DNA of 64,000 nt from Acidipila rosea. Lineage in GTDB: Bacteria; Acidobacteriota; Terriglobia; Terriglobales; Acidobacteriaceae. The stretch spans positions 248,001 through 312,000 of the forward strand of contig NZ_SMGK01000005.1 in NCBI RefSeq assembly GCF_004339725.1, written 5' to 3'. Made by a program: the position numbers and the translations under genes. Under the pieces are notes generated by a model that saw only the letters and a list, made by a program, of their open reading frames with translations, was not told the origin of the DNA and made no database searches. Position 1 is the first letter of the stretch. Each line of letters begins with the position of its first letter. Positions 57,444 to 64,000 of this stretch are shown here, in pieces.

Positions 57444-58062
57444 CGAGCATGAGTCGCATAATAAGCCGGGGTCGGTCCGGGAAGGCTTTGAAGTCACCGA
57501 TGTCAACACGCCTGGCGTCGTCGTCTTCCTGATTGCCATGGCCGTGTCGGTAGGAGTGTTTTTTGTCTTCTGCTACGGCATGGGGAAGGTTATCAACAAT
57601 GCGCTGATCAAGCGAGATGGTCCGCCTAACAAGTGGAACCAATTCAATATGCCGGGTGCAGCTCCGCGGAACATGGAATCCAACCCAGCTCTCCAGCAGC
57701 AGCAGCTCCACGCCCTGACGCAGCGCTTTCCCACTCCGCGCCTGCAACTGGACGACGGAAACCAGGATGTAGCCGATCTGCATGCCCGGGAAGATCTGCT
57801 GCTTGAGCACTATAGCTGGATTGACCAGTCCAAGGGCACGGTCCGTATTCCAATAGAGCGGGCCATGCAGTTAATCGTGGAGCGAGGATTGCCGGTTGCG
57901 CCGGCAGCACAGCCCTCCGAGCCGCTGATGACGGGAGATGCCAAGCCTGTCGTGCCGATGCCTCTAACGGACGGATTTGCCCGAACGGCTTATGAGCAGC
58001 AGGAGCAGGGGCCGTCCAGGGAGCCGGGAGAACAGGCTTCCACCAAGGCTAATAACCACTGA
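57430..58062 (+). CDS. Single-helix membrane protein of unknown function in the act-cox operon
   Basis: The 210-residue product has one membrane helix (about 30-55) and a periplasmic domain ending in a conserved-looking box, YSWIDQSKGTVRIPIERAMQLIVERGLPVAP. I know similar boxes in proteins encoded just before SCO genes in other bacteria, but their function is undefined. The tail is Pro/Gln-rich. The gene overlaps actF by 14 bases and precedes the SCO gene, so it may be an assembly or accessory subunit of ACIII or of the oxidase. It is not ActG by length. Confidence 0.8.
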   Translation: MPTHNEHESHNKPGSVREGFEVTDVNTPGVVVFLIAMAVSVGVFFVFCYGMGKVINNALIKRDGPPNKWNQFNMPGAAPRNMESNPALQQQQLHALTQRFPTPRLQLDDGNQDVADLHAREDLLLEHYSWIDQSKGTVRIPIERAMQLIVERGLPVAPAAQPSEPLMTGDAKPVVPMPLTDGFARTAYEQQEQGPSREPGEQASTKANNH

Positions 58063-58145
58063 GCACATTTGTTGAGCGGCCAAAAGCCGCCCGTGGCAGA
58101 AAACCACGCGCGCGTTAGCATGAATACATGAGATACAGGGACAGA

Positions 58146-59042
58146 ATGCAGGCTTTCACACCAATCCGGACTCGAATAGCAGCATGTCTGGGCCTGCTCC
58201 TGTTCGCAATTTGCAGCGCCGCGCCTGCACAGGTCTCGGATTATGGCCAGAAGCAGATGGGAGATCCGGCGCGCGATCATCTGCCCAGCGTGCTCGGGAA
58301 GGTTTCCATCACGCAGAAGCTGAATACCCAGGTTCCGCTCGATGAGACCTTTCGGGATGAAACCGGCAAGACGGTCAAGCTGGGCGACTACTTCGGTAGG
58401 CGACCTGTCATCCTGGCTCTCGTGTATTACAGCTGCCCCATCCTCTGTTCGGAAGAGCTGGAAGGACTGGTCGGGGCGCTGGAGATGGTCAAGTTCGACC
58501 CAGGCAAGGATTTTAATGTCGTCGTGGTGAGCATTGATCCAAGCGAGACTCCGGAGCTGGCGGCAAAAAAGAAGGCCTATTACCTGCAGCGTTACGGCAG
58601 GCCGGGAACGGGAGATGGCTTCCATTTTCTTACCGGCCAGGAACCTGCAATCAGGGCACTGGCTGCGGCGACAGGCTTCGGATACACCAGAGTGCAGGGA
58701 CCGGACGGCAAGCTCAACCAGTTCGCGCACGCCAGCTCGATTGAATTGCTGACTCCTGAAGGAAAGATATCTCAGTATTACCTCGGCGTGGAGTATTCTC
58801 CACGAGACATTCAGCTTGGACTGGTCGAGGCGTCGCACAACAAAATCGGTACGCCGGTTGATGACATTCTGACCTATTGCTACCGGTATGATCCGCAGCG
58901 GAACCGCCGCAGCCTGGTCGTGGCGAGGATCGTACAGGCCGGTTGTCTGATGACCATGCTTGCACTGGGCAGTTTTATGGTAGTGAACTTCCGCCGCGAC
59001 ATACGCGCAGGCGGGCATAGCGGGACTAGAGCGAACGGATAA
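58146..59042 (+). CDS. SCO1/SenC-family copper chaperone
   Basis: The 298-residue product has a signal peptide (about 1-29), a thioredoxin-like domain with the copper-binding CPILC near 98-102 and the third ligand His in FAHASSIEL near 197, and a C-terminal membrane helix (about 264-283). SCO proteins deliver copper to the CuA site of oxidase subunit II, whose gene follows by 9 bases. The ATG at 58146 is preferred because AGGG lies 5 bases upstream; an in-frame ATG at 58128 lacks a site. The tail anchor is unusual, as many SCO proteins are anchored at the N-terminus only. Confidence 0.9.
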   Translation: MQAFTPIRTRIAACLGLLLFAICSAAPAQVSDYGQKQMGDPARDHLPSVLGKVSITQKLNTQVPLDETFRDETGKTVKLGDYFGRRPVILALVYYSCPILCSEELEGLVGALEMVKFDPGKDFNVVVVSIDPSETPELAAKKKAYYLQRYGRPGTGDGFHFLTGQEPAIRALAAATGFGYTRVQGPDGKLNQFAHASSIELLTPEGKISQYYLGVEYSPRDIQLGLVEASHNKIGTPVDDILTYCYRYDPQRNRRSLVVARIVQAGCLMTMLALGSFMVVNFRRDIRAGGHSGTRANG

Positions 59043-59051
59043 AAGGCAACG

Positions 59052-60128
59052 ATGCACATAATCAGTCCAGTACTTTGGGAATTTCTCGTTAATTGGCTAA
59101 CGCACTTCGCGCTGTTTCCGCCCGAGGCCTCCGGAATTGCGCCTTATACAGATGCGCTCTATTTCTTTCTCGTAGGGATCTCGCTGACAGGCCTGGTGAT
59201 CGTGGGGCTGCTGGTTGGCCTCTTTTCGGTCAAGTACCGGAAGGAAAAGCATCCTGAAGCGGTCCAGATCGAAGGATCGACGCTCCTCGAGGCAACATGG
59301 ACGATTATTCCTCTTGCCCTGTTCATGATCGCCTTTGTCTGGGGCGCCTTGCTGTACTTCCGTATCTATACGCCTCCGACCAATGCCATGAATATCTATG
59401 TGGTCGGCAAGCAGTGGATGTGGAAGGCTGAGCATCCGGGCGGGCAGCATGAAATCAATGCCCTCCATATCCCGATCAACAAGCCGGTGCAGCTCACCCT
59501 GATTTCACAGGACGTCTTCCATAGCTTCTCGATCCCGGCGTTTCGCGTGAAGCGCGAGGCGATTCCAGGACGTTACACGACGGTCTGGTTTGAGGCGACA
59601 AAGACCGGCGAGTATCATCTTTTCTGTACGCAGTACTGCGGCACGTTGCACTCGGCCATGATCGGGACGATTTACGCCATGACGCCGGATGACTACCAGG
59701 CATGGACCGCCGGCTCGACCAGCGGAACGTCGCTGGCCCAGAACGGGGAGCGGCTCTTTGCCAGCCTCGGCTGCAACTCCTGCCACTCCGGCGCGGCCAC
59801 GGCGCGCGGGCCGAACCTGGCGGCAGCCTATGGAAGCAAGATTCAGATGTCGAACGGCAGCTATGTCACGGTGGACGATGCCTTTCTCCGTAACGCCATC
59901 CTGAATCCGACGATGAACCAGGTTGCGGGTTATGCCCCGATCATGCCAACGTACCAGGGACAAGTCAGCGAGGATGGCCTGATTGATCTGGTCGAGTACA
60001 TCAAGAACCTCAATTCCAATTATCGTGTTCAGCAGACGTTGAATACGAGTCAGGTCCAGACCCCGTCGCCTGCCATGCCGGGGACTTCTGGTTCAGCAAA
60101 TGCCGGGCAGGGGATGGTGAAGCAATGA
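59052..60128 (+). CDS. coxB: Cytochrome c oxidase subunit II with fused cytochrome c (caa3 type)
   Basis: The 358-residue product has two membrane helices (about 35-58 and 78-102), a CuA domain with KQWMWK near 119 and the metal box [12 protein letters not shown] near 193, and a C-terminal cytochrome c domain with CNSCH near 241. The fused heme makes it the caa3 form, which can accept electrons directly from ACIII. A low-complexity Ser/Thr/Pro tail follows. No long N-terminal signal precedes the first helix. Its stop overlaps the coxA start (ATGA). Confidence 0.95.
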   Translation: MHIISPVLWEFLVNWLTHFALFPPEASGIAPYTDALYFFLVGISLTGLVIVGLLVGLFSVKYRKEKHPEAVQIEGSTLLEATWTIIPLALFMIAFVWGALLYFRIYTPPTNAMNIYVVGKQWMWKAEHPGGQHEINALHIPINKPVQLTLISQDVFHSFSIPAFRVKREAIPGRYTTVWFEATKTGEYHLFCTQYCGTLHSAMIGTIYAMTPDDYQAWTAGSTSGTSLAQNGERLFASLGCNSCHSGAATARGPNLAAAYGSKIQMSNGSYVTVDDAFLRNAILNPTMNQVAGYAPIMPTYQGQVSEDGLIDLVEYIKNLNSNYRVQQTLNTSQVQTPSPAMPGTSGSANAGQGMVKQ

Positions 60129-61795
60129 GCACAGCGAGTACAATCGTCAAGCTCCCTCCGCAAGAGGGCGCCACTCTACCGAAAAAGTCCTATCTCAACA
60201 GCGAGTACGGGCTGAAAAGCTGGCTGTTGACAGGAGATCACAAGAGGATTGCCATCCTCTATCTGATCTCGATCACATTCATGTTTTTCGTCGGTGGCGC
60301 GATGGCTGGCCTTATCCGGCTGGAACTGCTGACGCCACAATCAGATCTGATGGCTACGGATACCTATAACAAGGTATTCAGCATGCACGGGATAGTGATG
60401 GTCTTCCTGTTCCTGGTGCCGTCAGTGCCAGCCACGATAGGGAACTTCCTCATTCCAATCATGATCGGGGCCAAGGACCTCGCCTTCCCCAAGATCAACC
60501 TGCTGAGTTGGTATCTCTATCTTGCGGGAGCAGCCTTTACTATTGCGGCGATGGTTCTTGGCGGCGTCGATACCGGCTGGACATTTACGACTCCACTCAG
60601 TACTCACTATCTGAATACACATGTGGTGACCGCAGGCCTCGGCATTTTCATTGCAGGCTTCTCGTCCATCTTTACCGGTCTCAATTTTATCGTGACCATT
60701 CATCGCATGCGCGCCCCGGGCATGACCTGGTTCCGGCTGCCGCTCTTTATCTGGTCGCACTATGCAGCCTCCATTCTCATGGTGCTGGGAACCCCGGTAC
60801 TGGCTATCTCGCTGGTGCTGGTCATTCTTGAGCGCACGATCGGCATTGGAATCTTTGACCCGACCAAGGGTGGCGATCCGCTTCTCTTCCAGCATCTCTT
60901 CTGGTTCTACTCTCATCCGGCCGTGTACATCATGATCCTCCCGGGTATGGGTGTGATTTCCGAGGTTATCTCGACCTTCTCCCGCAAGCGAGTCTTTGGC
61001 TATACAGCGGTCGCATTCTCCTCTGTTGCTATTGCGGTGTTCGGCTTCTTTGTTTGGGAACATCACATGTTCATCATGGGTGTTTCAAACTACTCGGCAC
61101 TCGTGTTCTCGCTCCTGACCATGCTGGTCGCCGTCCCGACAGCCATCAAGATATTCAACTGGTCGGCAACCCTTTATAAGGGATCGATCACCTTTGAAAC
61201 GCCGATGCTCTACGCGTTCGGCTTCCTGGGCCTTGTAACCATCGGCGGTATGACCGGTGTTTTCCTCGGTTCGATGGGCATGGATATCCATCTCACCGAA
61301 ACCTATTTCATCGTGGCTCACTTCCACTTTGTGATGGTCGGCGGCATGCTCATGGCCTACCTCTCCGGGATTCACTTCTGGTGGCCTAAGATGACCGGCC
61401 GCATGTATCCGGAGCAAGTGTCCAAGCTGGCGGCTCTAACTACCTTCATCGGGTTCATCCTCACCTTCTTCCCGCAGTTCATCCTGGGCTATCTGGGTAT
61501 GCCGCGTCGCTATGCAGCCTATCCGCCGGAGTTTCAGGTGCTGAATGTGTTGTCGACAGCGGGTGCGACGGTGCTTGGCATCGGCTATCTGTTGCCGATG
61601 CTGTACATGACGTGGTCGCTCAAATACGGCAAGATTGCCGGGGCCAACCCATGGCAGGCGACTGGTCTTGAATGGCAGATCCAGTCTCCGCCGTTGACTG
61701 AGAACTTTCTAGAAACTCCTATCGTGGACCACGAGGCCTACGACTACGAATGGCTTGCAAATAAGACTCAACACGAGGTCCAGACCGTTGGATAG
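60125..61795 (+). CDS. coxA: Cytochrome c oxidase subunit I (A2-type heme-copper oxidase)
   Basis: The 556-residue catalytic subunit holds the low-spin heme and the heme-CuB centre. It shows [12 protein letters not shown] near 260 (His and cross-linked Tyr), WEHHMFIMG near 304 (two CuB His), TAIKIFNW near 340 (K-channel Lys) and HFHFVMVGG near 400 (heme His pair). The YSHPAVY form, with Tyr-Ser instead of the D-channel Glu of GHPEVY, marks the A2 subfamily, as in Rhodothermus. It reduces oxygen to water and pumps protons. The start is in the ATGA overlap with coxB. Confidence 0.96.
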   Translation: MSTASTIVKLPPQEGATLPKKSYLNSEYGLKSWLLTGDHKRIAILYLISITFMFFVGGAMAGLIRLELLTPQSDLMATDTYNKVFSMHGIVMVFLFLVPSVPATIGNFLIPIMIGAKDLAFPKINLLSWYLYLAGAAFTIAAMVLGGVDTGWTFTTPLSTHYLNTHVVTAGLGIFIAGFSSIFTGLNFIVTIHRMRAPGMTWFRLPLFIWSHYAASILMVLGTPVLAISLVLVILERTIGIGIFDPTKGGDPLLFQHLFWFYSHPAVYIMILPGMGVISEVISTFSRKRVFGYTAVAFSSVAIAVFGFFVWEHHMFIMGVSNYSALVFSLLTMLVAVPTAIKIFNWSATLYKGSITFETPMLYAFGFLGLVTIGGMTGVFLGSMGMDIHLTETYFIVAHFHFVMVGGMLMAYLSGIHFWWPKMTGRMYPEQVSKLAALTTFIGFILTFFPQFILGYLGMPRRYAAYPPEFQVLNVLSTAGATVLGIGYLLPMLYMTWSLKYGKIAGANPWQATGLEWQIQSPPLTENFLETPIVDHEAYDYEWLANKTQHEVQTVG

Positions 61796-62531
61796 CCAAG
61801 CGATCGCAACCAGTCCGGAGCACACTCCTTCCGTAGAGCACGCTCATCCTCCCTATCTGCGTCACCACTTTGAAACGGTGGAGCAGCAGCGTGAGGCGTC
61901 AAGCTTCGGTATGTGGCTTTTCCTGCTCACCGAAATCATGTTCTTCGGCGGTATGTTTGCGGCATACCTGATCTACCGCAACTGGTATTATCCGGCGTTC
62001 GTCGCGGGCAGCCACCAGTTGTCGATTGTTCTTGGCACGATCAATACGGCCGTGCTGATCGGCTCGAGCTTTACGATGGCGATGGCTGTTTACAGTGCGG
62101 AGACACGTAATCGGAAGGCGCTGATCACCTATCTGCTGTTGACCATCACTCTGGGACTCGTCTTCCTCGGCATCAAGAGCGATGAGTACCACGAGAAGTG
62201 GGAGAAGCACCACGTCCCGGGGCTCAACTTCAGTGTGCACGACTTCGTGAACGTGAACCCTGCGTATCCCGATGACAAACCGCTGCCGCTCGACATGGCC
62301 GAGAAGACCCAGGTTTACTTCTCGCTTTACTTCGCCATGACGGGCATGCACGCACTGCACATGATCATCGGCATATCCATCCTCATCATCCTTGTTATTA
62401 AGGCCTATGGGGGTTCCTATACCGACGGGCATGTATCAACAATAGAGAACTTCGGGCTCTATTGGCACTTTGTCGATATTGTGTGGATATTCCTGTTTCC
62501 TTTGCTCTATCTCATCAGCAGGCACCAGTGA
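61788..62531 (+). CDS. coxC: Cytochrome c oxidase subunit III
   Basis: The 247-residue product has about five or six membrane helices with the family segments [25 protein letters not shown] near 40-64, [12 protein letters not shown] near 185 and [15 protein letters not shown] at the end. The start is TTG at 61788, with GAGGT 8 bases upstream, overlapping coxA by 8 bases; no ATG lies in frame near it. A cytoplasmic or periplasmic insert at about 130-170 is longer than in the mitochondrial protein. It stabilises subunit I and its proton uptake. Confidence 0.94.
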   Translation: MDSQAIATSPEHTPSVEHAHPPYLRHHFETVEQQREASSFGMWLFLLTEIMFFGGMFAAYLIYRNWYYPAFVAGSHQLSIVLGTINTAVLIGSSFTMAMAVYSAETRNRKALITYLLLTITLGLVFLGIKSDEYHEKWEKHHVPGLNFSVHDFVNVNPAYPDDKPLPLDMAEKTQVYFSLYFAMTGMHALHMIIGISILIILVIKAYGGSYTDGHVSTIENFGLYWHFVDIVWIFLFPLLYLISRHQ

Positions 62532-62562
62532 GCGCACGACGCGAGAGAGGACTTGATTAAGA

Positions 62563-62871
62563 ATGTCTGAACCAACTGCCAATCCGCACCACGTCGTCGG
62601 ACCCAAGGTGTACCTCGCCATCGGTGGCACGCTTCTGCTGCTCACCGGGGCAACGACGGCGATCTCCTTTGTCGAGCTGGGCGTCTTCAATGCTGTTGTC
62701 GCACTTGCGATTGCAGTAATCAAGGCGATGCTGGTAGTGCTGTTCTTCATGCACATCCGGTACAGCTCAAAGCTTCTCAAATTGACGGTTGCCGCGGGAT
62801 TTTTTACTTTCCTGGTGCTGATCTCGATGGTCATGACCGATTACATCAGCCGCGCGTGGGGCCTCTGGTAG
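62563..62871 (+). CDS. coxD: Cytochrome c oxidase subunit IV (prokaryotic)
   Basis: The 102-residue product has three membrane helices with the family segment AVIKAMLVVLFFMHIRYS near 50-67, typical of bacterial cytochrome c oxidase subunit IV. It lies 31 bases after coxC and ends the operon, followed by a terminator hairpin. It is a small structural subunit. Confidence 0.92.
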   Translation: MSEPTANPHHVVGPKVYLAIGGTLLLLTGATTAISFVELGVFNAVVALAIAVIKAMLVVLFFMHIRYSSKLLKLTVAAGFFTFLVLISMVMTDYISRAWGLW

Positions 62872-62889
62872 GCTGGCGGCCGTTGCATC

Positions 62890-62917
62890 AAAAGGGGCAG
62901 CCATCGGCTGCCCCTTT
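62890..62917 (+). terminator. Terminator hairpin at the end of the act-cox operon
   Basis: AAAGGGGCAGCC pairs exactly with GGCTGCCCCTTT around a 3-base ATC loop, 19 bases past the coxD stop. The 12-bp stem is strong; only three T end it. It separates the respiratory operon from the photolyase gene. Confidence 0.75.
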
Positions 62918-63006
62918 CCATTGGGGACGCCCTTCGTTATAAGGCCACAATAACTTTTCCATCGGAACGCCATGACTGATGGTGGCCAAGTAACATCAGT
63001 TTGACC

Positions 63007-64000
63007 ATGAGTTCCACGCAGACACCTCCCTCCCTCGAAGCCCTTGCCGACAACCCTCGTGTCACCGTTCGACGCGCCGGAGCGCCGCTGAAGGACGGCA
63101 AATGTGTTGTTTACTGGATGCAGCGTGCTGAGCGCGGGCGCGATAACCCTGCAGTCGATCTAGCGATTGAGCTTGGCAACGCGCTAGGGCTGCCGGTGGT
63201 GGCATTCTTTTCGGCCATATCAAACTTTCCCCATGCGAACCTGCGGCACTATGCCTTCCTCAATGAGGGGCTGCCGGATATAGAAGAAGACCTGGCCGGA
63301 CGCAATATAAGTTTTGTTGTCCGCCGCCCTCCGCTGAATTCGCTGGAGAAGTTTCTCAACGAGGTAGGCGCAGCGATGGTGATTGGAGACGAGAACCCGT
63401 GCCGCGAACCAGAACGCTGGCGCAAGGTGCTTGCGCATCGGCTGCAGCTTCCTTACTGGACGGTCGATGCGGACCTGGTTGTGCCCTCCAACTTCTTTCC
63501 CAAGCACCAGTATGCGCTGCACATCATGAAGCCTAAGCTCTATGCGGAGATGCAGAAGTATCTCGTGCCCTTTGCGAACCACCGGGCTCTGCATGAGTGG
63601 AAGCGGCCGGCAAACTTCGAGTCCTTCGATGTCCGCGAGGATGTCACCCACGGCTGGCGCAACTTCGATCGCAGCGTGGAGCCGGTCGAAAGCTTCAAGG
63701 GCGGTACGCATGCTGCGATGGAGCGGCTGAAGGACTTTGTCACGTCCGATCTCGCCCGCTACGATACTCAGCGAAATCATCCCGAATCCGCAGGCACGAG
63801 CAGGCTGTCGCCGTACCTGCACTTCGGGCATATCAGCCCGGTCACGATTGTGCTGGCGGCGGATGAAGCCGTAAAGGCAGGGCATGCGACCCATGCGGCG
63901 CGGGATGTTTTTGTCAGCGAGCTGGTGGGCTGGCGGGAGCTCTCAGTCAACTTTGTGAAGTACGTGCCGAATTACGACACGATCGAGGGGGCGCCGGACT
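63007..64000 (+). CDS. Class II deoxyribodipyrimidine (CPD) photolyase, truncated by the window edge
   Basis: An open frame runs from the ATG at 63007 to the end of the window, 331 codons with no stop, so the 3' part is missing. The opening VRRAGAPLKDGKCVVYWMQRAERGRDNPA is the class II photolyase pattern, and later SRLSPYLHFGHISPVT (near 262) and FVSELVGWRELSVNFVKY (near 300) form the FAD-binding region. The enzyme uses reduced flavin and light to split cyclobutane pyrimidine dimers. Class II enzymes are about 450-480 residues, so roughly a quarter lies outside. It is not part of the oxidase operon, being separated by a terminator. Confidence 0.92.
   Translation, partial: MSSTQTPPSLEALADNPRVTVRRAGAPLKDGKCVVYWMQRAERGRDNPAVDLAIELGNALGLPVVAFFSAISNFPHANLRHYAFLNEGLPDIEEDLAGRNISFVVRRPPLNSLEKFLNEVGAAMVIGDENPCREPERWRKVLAHRLQLPYWTVDADLVVPSNFFPKHQYALHIMKPKLYAEMQKYLVPFANHRALHEWKRPANFESFDVREDVTHGWRNFDRSVEPVESFKGGTHAAMERLKDFVTSDLARYDTQRNHPESAGTSRLSPYLHFGHISPVTIVLAADEAVKAGHATHAARDVFVSELVGWRELSVNFVKYVPNYDTIEGAPD

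Overview
This window looks like a chromosomal segment of an acidobacterium (Acidobacteriaceae/Terriglobia type). This is inferred from high GC, two very large TonB receptors with an N-terminal carboxypeptidase-regulatory-like domain, glycoside hydrolases of the GH106 group, a complete alternative complex III operon followed by a caa3-type oxidase, and small proteins of a kind I associate with that phylum. No rRNA, tRNA, insertion sequence, prophage or CRISPR array was found. The last gene (photolyase) runs off the right edge.

Layout. 64-3359 (minus): a small His/Cys exported protein, a TonB receptor and a small membrane protein, possibly a metal-uptake unit. 3469-4488: a secreted protein of unknown role. 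4498-23044: a deoxysugar island, most likely for L-rhamnose. It holds an AraC regulator, a PhyH-type dioxygenase, a TIM-barrel isomerase-like protein, two giant GH106-type hydrolases, an MFS transporter, an amidohydrolase-type lactonase with a Tat-like signal, a rhamnonate-dehydratase-like enolase, an SDR dehydrogenase and a large TonB receptor, ended by a strong terminator. The inferred flow is uptake of rhamnosides by the receptor, cleavage by the hydrolases, import by the MFS carrier, then oxidation, lactone opening and dehydration in the non-phosphorylating pathway. The aldolase or dehydrogenase for the final keto acid is not here. The lactonase and receptor genes share an identical promoter-like signature (TTGACA, 17 bases, TTAGGT).

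23146-27036: an FAD oxidoreductase facing a translationally coupled ATP-grasp ligase and GT4 glycosyltransferase, an unassigned biosynthetic cassette. 27099-41558: mostly housekeeping genes (class A penicillin-binding protein, prolyl-tRNA synthetase, acyltransferase, proline dehydrogenase, a small zinc-ribbon protein, treZ-TauE-DUF1634, a membrane protein, glutaredoxin, aconitase). 41914-45453: pyrG and kdsA separated by a lower-GC glycosyltransferase that looks acquired. 45443-49138: an exported S9 peptidase and an aldehyde dehydrogenase.

49397-62871: a continuous respiratory operon. ActA-F (quinol oxidation), a one-helix protein of unknown role, SCO (CuA assembly) and CoxB-A-C-D (oxygen reduction; subunit II carries a fused cytochrome c and subunit I has the A2-type YSHPAVY motif) together move electrons from quinol through heme c to oxygen. 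A class II photolyase begins after its terminator.
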